From contig CM077664.1 of the NCBI GenBank assembly GCA_039707655.1, forward strand, positions 27,082,781 through 27,146,780: a stretch of 64,000 nt of DNA. Direction: 5' to 3'. Positions 22,862 to 33,329 of this stretch are shown piece after piece; positions within the stretch are counted from its first letter, which is position 1, and each line of letters opens with the position of its first letter. The stretch comes from Elymus sibiricus. Taxonomy: Eukaryota; Streptophyta; Magnoliopsida; Poales; Poaceae. Below the pieces are notes generated by a model that saw only the letters and a program-made list of their open reading frames with translations, had not been told where the DNA came from and did no database searches. A program made the position numbers and the translations under genes.

Positions 22862-24001
22862 CTGTCACTTAGCGTTTTCCACCGCCCAGGAGACAAATCG
22901 ATCACCACGCCGCCACGCTGCCCAAGTTCTCCGGTGATCCACACCGCTCGTCGCCATCGCCGCTCCTCGTCTCCGACCTCCTCCTCGCCAGTCTCCTCCG
23001 AGCCTCGCCGCCCCTCTCCTCGGCAATGCCGGTAAGGCCCAGGCCTCCCCCTCCCTCTGTCCCCATCGCGCTCCGCCGCCCGCGCCGCCACGGATGTGCT
23101 CGCTGTTGTCGGCTCCGGCAACCCCGCGCCCCCCTGCCGCATCCCGTGGATGCGCACGAGCCAGAGGCAAAGTTGTGAAGGAGAGGAAGGAGAGGAAGAG
23201 TGAAGTGCACGGCAGTGCAATCTCTGAACTTTGCCCAATTTCTGAATTTGTGCACAGCAAGTGTTCGATAGCAATGCCAACAGTAGCTAGGCATTTTTCA
23301 AAATTTTAAAATTTTTTGTGGTGCTTCTCTGATGCATGGTTGAGGTGCTGTAAAAATTCCAGAATTGTTGGAGTAGTAGAGATTGGGTTTTGAGCAAGGA
23401 AACTGAATCTGGTCCAAATTTCATTTGAATGAAACTTGAAAATTTTGAACTAGTGGACAGATTATTTTTGGAGAAATGAAGTGTGAGTACTAGCATCTAG
23501 CTGAGATAGTTTTTGCTGGACTAGAAATGTTAGGGGGAATATAGTTCCTTTGCAAAACCAAAGGAGGTCATGAATTGATAGAATTTGGTTTTGTAATTGT
23601 TTGAATATTAATAAAAGAAGTGTTAATGAAAGAAATGATGTTGGGTACTGTCCTAAGATAGAAGAAATGCTTGATGGAATTTTGTGAATGGCAATTGTGT
23701 TTTGAGAAGATCCTAGGTTCTCTTTTTTTGAAAGAAATGTTAATTAGATGGATTTATTATGTATTTTTGTGTGTAGATGAATGTTAATTAGAAGAATGTT
23801 AATTAGATGGATTTATTATGTATTTTTGTGTGTAGATGAATGTTAATTAGATGAATGTTAGATGGATCAATGCTATAAAATGTTGTTCAAATTTGCCCAT
23901 CTACTATAGTTGTAAAAGTTTATTAAATATGAGTAGCATAATAAAATGATAATTATTGCATAGGAATTTGTTTTCATAAGAATTTGTTCTCGACGTCGAC
24001 G
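22862..24001 (+). other. Leader and intron region of the second CACTA gene
   Basis: A GC-rich leader (22,880-23,030) ends in ATGCCGGTAAG, where a donor site (GTAAGG, about 23,031) is plausible. Then AT-rich intron-like sequence runs to about 24,000. No other gene is visible. The open frames on the opposite strand at 22,800-23,294 are low-complexity shadows. Confidence 0.4.
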
Positions 24002-24427
24002 ATGCCCGGCCCGCATCCTCGTCGTCGACTCGGCGGCGACAACCTGCTTGAGAGGCGCCATGTCCGGGACTGGGCTCCGCCGGGCTGGCACTGGGAGGTG
24101 CTACCTTCCGGGGGGCGCAGCTTGGTGAGGAATCGGGCTCCCGTCGTTGACCCGGAGCTTCTTTGGTGGCGGTAGCATGGGCCACTATCGGTGCGGAGGC
24201 AGCCGGCCCCTGAGGAGGTGGTACGTCGCCGTGTCAGGGAGGAGGACGAGCACGTCCGTCGCTACATGGTTGCGTTGGACGTCAGGTTCTCCAATACCTG
24301 GCAGGTTCTTCAGGGATCTCACCCGAGCTATGATCCTGTGATGGTTCCTTCTCTTTGGGTGTCCACCACCCGCACCTCAGGAACCGCGAGTCAACTGGAT
24401 TATTCGATAATATTCGAGCTGTATTAG
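24002..24427 (+). CDS. CACTA-associated WPxGW-type block, degenerate
   Basis: A frame from ATG 24,002 reads through one TAG (24,173-24,175) to a stop at 24,427. It contains RRHVRDWAPPGWHWEVLPSG, GGRSLVRNRAP and, after the stop, REEDEHVRRYMVALDVRFSN. Similar Arg/Trp-rich blocks occur often in Triticeae CACTA copies between the promoter and the protease gene. It might be an upstream exon of that gene or a separate small gene. Function unknown. Confidence 0.45.
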
Positions 24428-24690
24428 CTAGTGATTTTATATGATAATATTCGAGATGTATTAGTGATAATACTCGAGATGTATTCGAGATTATATTCGA
24501 TAATATTCGATGATGCATTAGTGATAATATTCGAGATGTATTCGAGATGTATTAGTGATAATATTCGAGATGTATTCGTGATAATATTCGAGATGTATTC
24601 GAGATTATATTCGATGATGCATTAACTGTATTATTCGAGATGTATTAGTGATATTATTCGAGATGCATTCTAATTTGAATACTAAATTGT
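24400..24690. repeat. AT-rich GATAATATTCGAGATGTATT repeat
   Basis: About ten imperfect copies of GATAATATTCGAGATGTATT, with shorter and longer variants, lie just upstream of the C48-protease gene start. Low complexity, no coding value. Confidence 0.85.
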
Positions 24691-24718
24691 TTTATCTTTC
24701 TTCTGGATTAGTTAAGCT

Positions 24719-27700
24719 ATGGACGCTAGCGGCAGAGACGACCATGATCAAGAGCATATCATGTTCGACATGATCCGAAACCCAGAGGGTGAACCTGAAG
24801 ATGACGGCTCACAATATCTGAACAATTCCGGTGAGGGAATATTTGAGGAAGAACCAACAGACGAAGGCCACACAAATAATGATGGCGAAGGAAATGATCT
24901 TCAATTAACAAAGACCGGCGAGGTATATATAATTAAGGCCTCTGGTGATCATTACATGTATTAATTGATTTGTATATATATATATTAACGAATCTTTCTT
25001 CTTTTAGCCCTCCGGATCGAGCAAATCTTCTACAAGCAGGGCAGTACGAGGCCCGGCCAAAAAGTTGCAGGCTGGCATAAAGTACAACATCGATGAGATC
25101 AAACCAAATGACGAACCGCTTGCTCCTAAAAAGAATGCGGACAAATTTAGTTGACAGTGCGGAGTCATTGTTAGGGACCAAATCCCGATCTCCGTTCAAG
25201 AATGGAATAAGCCAAAGGGAGATCGAGGAGTTAGTTTTGTCGACGAAAGAGCAAAAGATCTGCTTTGGGAAACGCTCATGTCACATTTCACCCTACCAGA
25301 GTATTTAACAGATGCAGAACGGGAGAAAGTCATGAAGAGTGCTCTTCAGAAGATGGCCACACAATTCCGCAACCACAAGAAAAGATTATGGGCCTGGTAC
25401 GTCGAAGCAGGAAAGAAGACTCCAGAATTCACTGGAGCACTGGAGAAGGCAAAAGATCACTGGGACTTATTTGCGGAGTTCAAGGAATCGGAAGCAGCTA
25501 AGGAACGGTCGAGGAAAAACAAGATCAATGCTGAGAAGAAACAATTTCACCATGTTCTGGGGCCAGGTGGCTACAAGACTGGTCGGCCTAAGTGGGATGA
25601 ATCTGAGGAAAAGATGATTGCTGCAGGGGTCACTCCAAAAACATTGGGTTGTCCCGACAGGTGCAGGACTTGGTTTTATGCGCATGGGGGAAAGTTGGAC
25701 CCAAAGACAGGGGAGATTATTGAGCAGGCAAGTCTTAAAGAAGCCTCGGACGCTTTACTTGATGCAATAGAAGCGGCTCGAACGGGGGTGTTCTAGCCCG
25801 AGAGAGAGAATGACGAGCTTACACGCGCCCTCGGGAATCCTGAACACCCGGGACGAACACGAGACAAAGGCGTTGTTTCGTGGGTTGAGGGGTTTGCGGA
25901 CTGGAACGTCAGTTACAGAAGCCGTGCGAGAAAGAAGAAGCAGGAGGAAGACAAGAAGAAGCAGGATGCAGACCGGTTTCAACGGCTAGAAGCAAAGCAC
26001 GCGGAGTTCGAACGCGCTTTCATGCGGCAGCAGGAGCAGATCGACACACTTAGCCTGGAAAGGGCGTCTCAGCGGCAGCAGCAAGCAGATCCAACATTGG
26101 ATAGCACCGTCCCATCTATGCCGAAAAGCAGCGTGGGTTCCACGGGGGTCCCGGCCGATGATGCACTGCTGGCTCGCTACCCCGTGGATGATATCGAAGA
26201 GACGACAAGTTGTGAGCTACACCTTCCACTGAAGAACATATCCATAAAGGTGGCGGACGGCTATGCTTTACCAAATCCCCCTGAAGCAATCTTCCACGGC
26301 AATCCGATTCCACCTGGCTATGCTCGTGTCGGGGTGGATGAAGTTCTGTCGGCATATGACTCACTACAGCTGGACTTTCCTGGAGGTCAAGGGGAGCAGA
26401 CACTGGGAGAAGCCATACGTGGTATCATTGTATGAAGAAAGGATTGCATCGTCTTTCCAAACTCGACGCCAAGGGCACCGACTCCTCCTCCAAGTCCGCC
26501 GCATCAGCCGACTCCAACCCACCTCGAGACGGAGCGCAGCGCGAGTCCGCCACCATATCGATCTCAGCCGCGTCAGCCGAATCCACCCCACCTCGAGACG
26601 GAGCCCAGCGTGAGTACGCGATATCGATCTCCGCCGCGTGGGCCGACTCCAAAGCGGAAGAGAGCACCAAAGAAGAAACCCGAGCCTCCTGCCAAAAAGA
26701 AGTTGGCTTAAGAGATGACTGAGGACGAAACCAAAGCCCAAGTGGCTTCCGAAGTGCAGGCCCATTTTGCACCGAAACCGCCCCCGCCGCCGAAGGAGAA
26801 AATACCTGAGAAAGTCGTACAACACTTTCTGAATCTTGCTAAACCGGCTGTGGAGAAAAGGCAATCAGACTATGAAGGCTCTATTAGCAAGTCATATCAT
26901 CAACAAAAAAATCAGCAGTCGAGCCTTACAGGTAGTAATAAAAGCGGGAAAACTGTTCCCCAGCTCGGAGAACAGGGAGTGCAATCGATCCCCCCGCTCA
27001 AGGTGAGTACCGATAAGGCGGTAATCGACGCTGATACAGAGATGGCGGCTAGAGAGATGGGTATCACTATTGAACAACTCCTAGGCATCGAGGAACTCCC
27101 CAGGATGGATCCGAAGGAACTAGCATGGAAATATGTCCCCGGGAACCCTCTGGTCAGGCCTGACGAGGAGGAGCTTCTACCAACGCAAATGTGAAAATTG
27201 CATCAATGGTACCTGAGAGAAGTAAATGCCGGGCGAGAGAGCCTCATGGTGAAAGTCAAGCCAGAGCATTACTTCCATGGAAATGATGTGTGGATTGAAT
27301 TTCCAGAAATTTTTCAGTTATTCAATCAAGATGCACTCGACAAATCTCTCGTCAGTTGCTATTGTCTGTAAGTGATTTCTTTCTGTAATTTAAGTCTCTA
27401 GCTCAGCTCGTTCATTGCCTGTAATTATCCTCACTATATTATTTTCTGTGGTATTATGCAGAATGAAGATTTTTGAAATGAACAGAGATGGAGTCTATGG
27501 CATTGGGTTCATTGACCCAAATACCGTTAATGAAAATACAATACAAGACTACTCCAAAGACACAGAGAATAGGTTGCTAATATTTTTGAAGGAACTAAAT
27601 ACCAGACCAGAAATACTTTTTCCTTACAACTTCAGGTGAGTGTTACTGTCTTGTACTACAAATTCTATTTTTGCTTACTCGATGTTAAGTGTAGTTGATG

Positions 27701-28430
27701 AGTTATGCATGCCCGCTTATACAAACGTGTGCGCAGATTCCACTGGATCCTGCTAATCATTAGAGTTGACGAGGGAACTGTTGAAGTACTGGACTCACTA
27801 GGTAAAGACCCTGAAGAATACAGAAGCCTGAAGTTGATGCTCGACAGGTAATTTCAACCATTATCGCACTATGTCGGCCTCTTTAGTTCATTTCCTGATA
27901 TCAAGTAATTAATAACTCCTTTATTCATTTTCTTTGCCGGGCAGGGTTTGGAAAAAGTTCATCCAAGAGGTTGTCGGTCAATGGAAACCACAACTGAAAT
28001 GGCGACGGGCCAAGGTAATTAAGTAGTACTAGCTACGTCCGCGCATCTCTTTAATTCTAGTTTCAATACCATTATCATGCATGCTTGATTATTATCTGAT
28101 TGAATTCTATTCTCGTAAAGTACTGTATGAGGCAGGAAAAGGGGACAAATCTATGTGCATACTACGTTTTCGAGAACATTCGCTCTATTACCGAAAAGAA
28201 CAAAGATGAAAGATATCTTTGGGTACGTAAACACTATTCACATTTTTTTAATCATGATCTAATATATATACACACAACTAATATATTCATATTGATCTCC
28301 TTCTTTAAAGATGTTGGAGATGCGGGATAAGCTCCTACCAAAGGACCGCATACGAGCACTTCAAGAGGAAATGGCGGGATTTTTCCTTGAGCAGGTCATA
28401 TCTCCCGACGGAGTATACCATTTCACCTAA
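24719..28430 (+). pseudogene. CACTA second gene ending in C48 (ULP1-like) protease, five stops
   Basis: Seven exons (24,719-24,922; 25,008-27,367; 27,462-27,635; 27,737-27,847; 27,945-28,014; 28,121-28,222; 28,311-28,430) sum to 1047 codons in phase. The N-terminal half is the plant En/Spm-type region (QCGVIVRDQIPISVQEWNKP, ...FHHVLGPGGYKTGRPKWDES, CPDRCRTWFYAHGG, PERENDELTRALGNPEHPGR), followed by a coiled-coil, a proline-rich stretch (about 26,436-26,700) and a C48 cysteine-protease domain. The protease shows its His in FHWILL, Asp in VEVLDSLG and Cys in KGTNLCAYYVFE. Stops in frame lie at 25,155, 25,794, 26,433, 26,709 and 27,192. Known CACTA copies often carry ULP1-like domains; whether they cleave SUMO or another conjugate is not established here. 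Confidence 0.85.
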
Positions 28431-28639
28431 TGCCTGCATGTAATGATCTGCAAATTGTAGGAGAAATAGTATATACCAAATTGTATATATATATGTGTAT
28501 GCATGGTCGTACGAGAAATTCTATGATGTTCTACGAGAAATTCTATTATATATGCATAACGTGTACAGTACGTAGTAGCGTAAAATATGTTTAAAATGAA
28601 AAAGAATTAAATGGAAAACACAAAATGAAAAGGAAAAAT

Positions 28640-28926
28640 AAACAATAAACCCTAAACCCCTAAACCCCTAAACCTTTAGTCCCGGTTGGTGTCACCAACC
28701 GGGACTAAAGTGGCAGGGATTTAGTCCCGGTTGGTGTCACCAACCGGGACTAAAGGTCCCCAGCCCTAGCGCACGAGCGCGGCCACATGGAGGGCCTTTA
28801 GTCCCGGTTTGTGACCAACCGGGACTAAAGGGTGGGGGCCTTTAGTCCCGATTGGGCTGTCCCGGTTGGTGACCCGGGACTAGAGGCCCTTTCCAACCGG
28901 GACTAAAGGCCCGTTTTGTACTAGTG
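28640..28926. repeat. CACTA right subterminal repeats with telomere-like start
   Basis: AAACCCTAAACCCCTAAACC (28,646 onward), a degenerate telomere-like motif, is followed by TTTAGTCCCGGTTGGTGTCA hairpins at about 28,674, 28,720 and 28,797 and by the terminus. The second CACTA element has the same motif at the matching place. Confidence 0.85.
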
Positions 28927-29008
28927 TACATACATAATAGGCCGTCTTTGCTGCCAAACTTGCTCTTGTTTATACATGTTTTGCATGAACCGACCGACCG
29001 ATATGCAG

Positions 29009-30559
29009 GCGGTAAGCCGCGACTACGGTGCTCCGGTTTCTGGATAGATTGGGACGAGGAGACCAAAACATGCACTGTTTTGACAACCGCACATCTGATT
29101 CGCTGCAAGCGCCGGGAGTACGACCACTGGCTGGGCCAAGATGAGTATGATCCTAATGCCAAGGTGAGCTGCTAATTAGGACATACTTCCTCCGGTTCGG
29201 TTTATAAGTCGGGCACGGATTCTTAGGTTTTCAGTTTAACTAGGGAAACATGTATTATATTCTATAAAAAAGTATCTTTAGATTCGTTGTCAAAATTTTG
29301 TTTCTAACCATATAACTTTTGTGGCACATTATACATGTTTTATTAGTCAAATCAAAGACCTAAAACCCATGCTCGACCTCGACTAATATACTAGCCCGGA
29401 GGGGAGTACACTCTTTTTACTCATCTGCTTTTGCATTGTCCCATATGTCTTGCATGCAACTTGTCTAACCCTAGATGGTTAAATCTCAAATAAATGATAT
29501 ATCTCGACCTAGTATTTATGCTCCTTGTGTTTGTTTTCCAACCGATGTTTCAGGTTTTAGTTCATTTGCTGGATAATACCACCGTAGAGGGCCACTTGCT
29601 CTACTACGAGGAGCATTACGAAATTGCTCTATTTAGAGTTACAGTGGAACGTCCTGTTCAGTTGCCTTGTCTTAATGATGGTGTGCAATATGCCCAAGAG
29701 GTCTTCCAGCTTGGAAGAGACGGACATTTGGATCTTAGGATAAACCATGGCAGGGTGGAACACTTAAATCCAAATGTGTTTCAGCGGTATCACTTCATGT
29801 ACTTTTCTCGTATGGATGTTAATAAGGTACCTATAATACACCTGTCATGATATCTTGTGGTATATGTTATTTCTCTTTTTTGAGTTGTGTTGTGACTTTG
29901 ATGTTTTCTTATCAAATGTTATAGTATGCTGATGGAGGGCCTGTGATCGACCTAGATGGGAATGTCATGGGAATGGTCAACATTAGTGCACACGGGTCTT
30001 TTATACCTTCTTCAATCTTGCTCAAATGTTTGAATTTGTGGAGGAAATTGGGGTATGTTTTCCTCTCGTTTCCTTTACCATCATTTGCTTGTTGTTCAAA
30101 TCATATCATATATAGTACACTAGATCCAATGACGCAAACTAGAAAATTAATTGCCATGCCATTCTTATTTGCGTGCAAGACGGTACATTTCCATTATTAT
30201 CATGTAGCATAGGGAGAATGATGAATTAGTTCATTTTTTGAGTTCTATTTACCATGTTTTTCCCTCTCGTGCAACTTAATGACCATAAAACTCTATTTTG
30301 TTCAACAATGCTCTCAACCATTGACATTTTATATTGTTATAATGGTAACATTGCTACAATTGTATGTTCTTTGGTGTATTAAATGGTCATTTGGCATATA
30401 CATTGGTTTCATGGTCCTATGCATGATCTTTGGTGTATTAAAATGGTTATTTGGCATATATACAGGTGTATCCCTCGGCCCCACCTTGGGTTCAAATTTT
30501 TGTCCATCAAGTTTCTAGACCCATTTTATATTGAGAAGATATGGCGCAAGTATAACATT
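29009..30559 (+). CDS. Protease-like gene, exons 3-6 (trypsin-like domain)
   Basis: Exons 29,009-29,163, 29,554-29,826, 29,925-30,052 and 30,466-30,559. The catalytic His position is kept in TCTVLTTAHLI. The Asp position appears as Glu in EEHYEIALFRV, and the GNSGGP serine motif appears as ADGGPVIDLDGNVMGMV, with no serine. So the domain is probably not proteolytic, if the alignment by eye is right. WLGQDEYDPNAK and EVFQLGRDGHLDLRINHG are family-like linkers. Exon 6 continues CIPRPHLGFKFLSIKFLDPF and breaks at KYNI, where the LINE-like insert begins. In the insert the frame reads on for about a dozen codons to a stop near 30,598. Confidence 0.8.
29186..29406. mobile_element. Stowaway MITE in intron 3
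   Basis: Ends CTTCCTCCGG and CCGGAGGGGAG are inverted, with TA on both sides (29,184-29,185 and 29,407-29,408). It is 221 bp of AT-rich non-coding sequence, fitting a diverged Stowaway copy. Confidence 0.8.
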
Positions 30560-32259
30560 ACCGAAAAAGGCTTTCGCCCCGCTTTATATATAAAGTAACG
30601 ATCCACAACAACCCGGTACAACGCACGCCACCACAACACACGCACACACCCAAGGCAGAATACATCGGTGCTGATCGCAGCAACACCACCCCTAGCACTA
30701 CAAGAGCAACCGGGGGCTCAACCGGGAACATGCCACCGCGAAGAAATGAAGCCGCATATGACGAACCGTGGGCTCCAAGGCGGCGCCTTCAGGAAGGATA
30801 CGACACCGGAGCGCCGCCACCGCCCGATCCGAGGATCAGAGTTTCCCCTGGAGCAGCACGACGGGCAGTGAGAGCCGCGATGACGCCTTCAAGAAGGGAA
30901 CGAGCTTCGCCGCCATCGGTCCGTCCAAAGATAGAACGGGTTTTCACCCCGGCCGACACTCACCGCCACCGAACGCCACACCCCGGCTACCACGCCGCCC
31001 ACATGGCCATGGTCACCGGGCAGCACCAAGCCACGGGCTCTGCCCATGAGCACCGCGCTACCACCACCAGGGCCGCCACCCTGGCATCCAAGACCTTGAC
31101 ACCACCTCACCCGAGATCCGCCGCTACCCCAACCAAAGAGACGAGCAGAAAGGGCCCGCCTTTCACACCCCTGGGCAGCCCCCAGCGCCGAGACCCAATA
31201 GGCCGGCCAAAGCTGGCCTCCATCGACCCGTCCTGCAGCACCGAGCGCGAGACGAGCTCGGTCCTGCGGCACCGTGTGCGAGGCGAGGTCGGTCCTGTTG
31301 CGCCGTGCGCGAGACGAGCTCGGTCCTGCTACACCATGCGCGAGACGAGGTCGGTCCTGCCGCACCGGGCGCGAGACGAGCAATGGACCGCAGCTGGGAG
31401 AAGGACAGCCCTTCGACGAAAGTAGCGCCCGGGCGCGAGACGAGCGATGGACCGCAGCTGGGAGAAGGACAGCCCTTCGACGAAAGTAGCGCCCGGGCTA
31501 CGAGGAGAGGAATCGAAGGCCGACACAGGCCGCCTACGAGCGAGCCGACGCCGGAACAAGCCAGCCGCCGCCGCAACCAACCTGCCACCTCGCGAGCCGC
31601 TCACCGACAGGCCGACGCCGGAGAAGACCAGCCGCCGCCGAGGAACGACCCGGACCACCGCCATGAGCCACCACCACGCCGTGGCAGCCCACATCCACAC
31701 CGGGACCCTGAGGGCCAGCCCTGAGCCGCCCGCCGGCAGCCATGGGCCAGATCCGAGCCGATCTGGCCGGCAACCACCGCCGCCAGCAGTAGCAGCGGGC
31801 GCGCCGCCGTGGCCCACGGCCATCGCCACGACCCCACCAGGTCGCAGCCCGCCCCCGCGCCGCCCGCCGCCCACACGCCCGCCACACCGCTGCCGCCGCC
31901 AAGCGCGCACCACCGCCACCAAGCGCACACCGCCGCAACTAGCACGGGCACGTGCCCCAGCCAACGCCCCGGAGCCCTCCACGCCGTGGCCCCGCCGCCA
32001 GCGCCGCCGCGCCCCCCAAAGCGCCATGCCCCCGCATGGAGCAGCCGTCCCGCGCCGCCCACTACCACGCGAAGAGGAGGGAAGGCCCCGCCGCCGCCGA
32101 CCGGGCTTTGCCCGTCGGCGAGCTCCGGCGGCGGCGAGGAGAGGGAAGGGGAGGTGGGGGCGAGGAGAAGCGGCGGCTAGGGTTGCCCCCCGTCGCTCGC
32201 GGAAGCAACGCGGGGAGGGAAGGGGTTAGAGAGCTGACAAGTTCCGGATTTGGCATTTT
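30560..32259 (-). mobile_element. LINE-derived insertion in exon 6, 15-bp TSD
   Basis: CGCAAGTATAACATT is present at 30,545-30,559 and again at 32,260-32,274, a perfect 15-bp duplication. Read on the minus strand the insert starts with a GC-rich leader (GCCGCCGCCGGAGCTCGCCG) and ends with TATATAAAGCGGGGCGAAAG-CCTTTTTCGG, like a grass LINE 3' end. There is no reverse-transcriptase frame, so it looks like a leader joined to a 3' tail (internally deleted or non-autonomous). It contains short tandem repeats: about 33-bp units (GCGCGAGACGAGCTCGGTCC) at 31,240-31,385 and two 64-bp units at 31,383-31,499. The long open frames on both strands are GC-rich shadows. Confidence 0.8.
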
Positions 32260-32274
32260 CGCAAGTATAACATT

Positions 32275-33329
32275 GATGATGGTCTTATTGTTGACGAGGT
32301 ATATAATACTTATGGCTGCTTATCATATACTTCTGTAGCATTCCTGAAGGTGCTTTTCTTCACATACAACCTAAAGTATTTTCATTGCTTGTGAACCTTA
32401 GGTGGCGGATGGATCTAATGCCCAGAGGCTTGGAATCCAAAGGGGTGATATTATTGCATGTTTCAATGGAGAACAGATTTCTACTACAATTGAGGTAGAT
32501 GTATTATATTTTTATTAGGTTTCAATTGCACTGAAGAAGAAAAACTAATTATGTGACACCATTACTTTTTGCTCTCGACTTATGTACTTTCTTGTTGTTA
32601 TATTATCAGCTGGAAAACTTATTGCTGGACATGTGTAACGATTCTGACAGAGCAAATCAACCCAATGCTGAAATTGATGTCTTGGTCAGTTTATCTACAT
32701 ATTTGCTTACGGTTTGCTTGATCTTTTATATTGATTCCTTTGTATGGAACCATGATTGGCAAAATCTTAGACCTAAAAGAAACTATTTAACACTGACTTT
32801 GTAGATTAGAGTATTTAATACTCGTAAAAGTCTCTGGAGGGACTTTCACTTGACGTCAAATGTATCTGATCGTGGAGAAGTTGTTGTAAGAGGTACTCAT
32901 CTCTCCTTCCAACCTAGTCCCATGTAATGATGACTCAATTTATCCTTAGTCCTTCTTTTGTAACTGCATTATATTTTAAGTCAATTTTGTAAACATGTGT
33001 TTATTGCTCATTAGAATTTTATGCTACATGTAGAATATAATTATATCAAAATTTTAATAGTGTTCATGGGCATTTTCATGGTTTGTGATTAACAAGTGTG
33101 CAACAAGTAAAATATCGGGATGCAACATTTGTAACATGTTTTCTGTTATGCCACAACATAACATTAGGATTATGAGCACCAACTTAGATGCTTACATTAA
33201 GATTTATGCAATACTATGTATTAACATATGATACAAATTTTTGTTCTTTGAAAATGAAAAATATCAAAACTTAACACAGATGTTTTTGTTTGTGTAGCTA
33301 CCCTTCCTTTCACTATGGGTGGCACCTGA
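32275..33329 (+). CDS. Protease-like gene, end of exon 6 to exon 10 (PDZ domain)
   Basis: After the insert the frame resumes with DDGLIVDEV, then VADGSNAQRLGIQRGDIIAC and FNGEQISTTIELENLLLDMC, a clear PDZ signature (…G.QRGDII…NG). It continues through IRVFNTRKSLWRDFHLTSNV and SDRGEVVVR to the final exon ATLPFTMGGT and stop at 33,327. All four introns have GT-AG borders. This part has no stops, so the gene was intact until the LINE-like insertion or decayed very little after it. Confidence 0.85.

Larger units (their letters stand above)
16672..28926 (+). mobile_element. Complete CACTA element, TSD TAC
   Basis: The left end CACTAGTAGAAAACAG (16,672) and right end CGTTTTGTACTAGTG (to 28,926) are inverted. 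The 3-bp TAC duplication is present at 16,669-16,671 and 28,927-28,929. Length is 12,255 bp. Order: palindromic subterminal repeats, TATA box, small coiled-coil gene, TNP2 transposase gene, a second set of palindromes with TATA box, C48-protease gene, right subterminal repeats. It sits in intron 2 of the protease-like gene, in the same orientation. Both large genes carry stops, so this copy is probably no longer autonomous. Confidence 0.95.
15423..33329 (+). pseudogene. Trypsin-like/PDZ (Deg/HtrA-like) gene split by transposons
   Basis: Ten exons with GT-AG borders can be joined: 15,423-15,741; 16,516-16,662; 29,009-29,163; 29,554-29,826; 29,925-30,052; 30,466-30,559 continued at 32,275-32,298; 32,402-32,494; 32,610-32,684; 32,805-32,892; 33,298-33,329. 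They sum to 1428 nt (475 codons plus stop), every junction is in phase, and there is no stop in the original exons. The order is an acidic N-terminal region, a trypsin-like domain and a C-terminal PDZ domain, as in Deg/HtrA-like plant proteins. Intron 2 contains a 12.3-kb CACTA element. Exon 6 is interrupted by a LINE-like insert that introduces a stop, so without removal of the insert the PDZ part would be lost. Host splicing across intron 2 could still be possible. Confidence 0.85.

Noticed and set aside
22801..23294. Minus-strand frames of 130-159 codons
   Set aside because: Antisense shadow of the GC-rich leader of the second CACTA gene; no motif and no continuation by splicing.
24719..28430. 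Host SUMO protease gene
   Set aside because: It is enclosed by CACTA ends with TAC duplication and has a sister copy in the other CACTA element.
28646..28672. Interstitial telomere
   Set aside because: Only a few degenerate CCCTAAA-like units and located at a fixed place in CACTA elements.
30730..32229. Long open frames (up to 260 codons) on both strands
   Set aside because: GC-rich low-complexity leader of the LINE-like insert; Pro/Arg/Ala-rich in all frames with no conserved domain.
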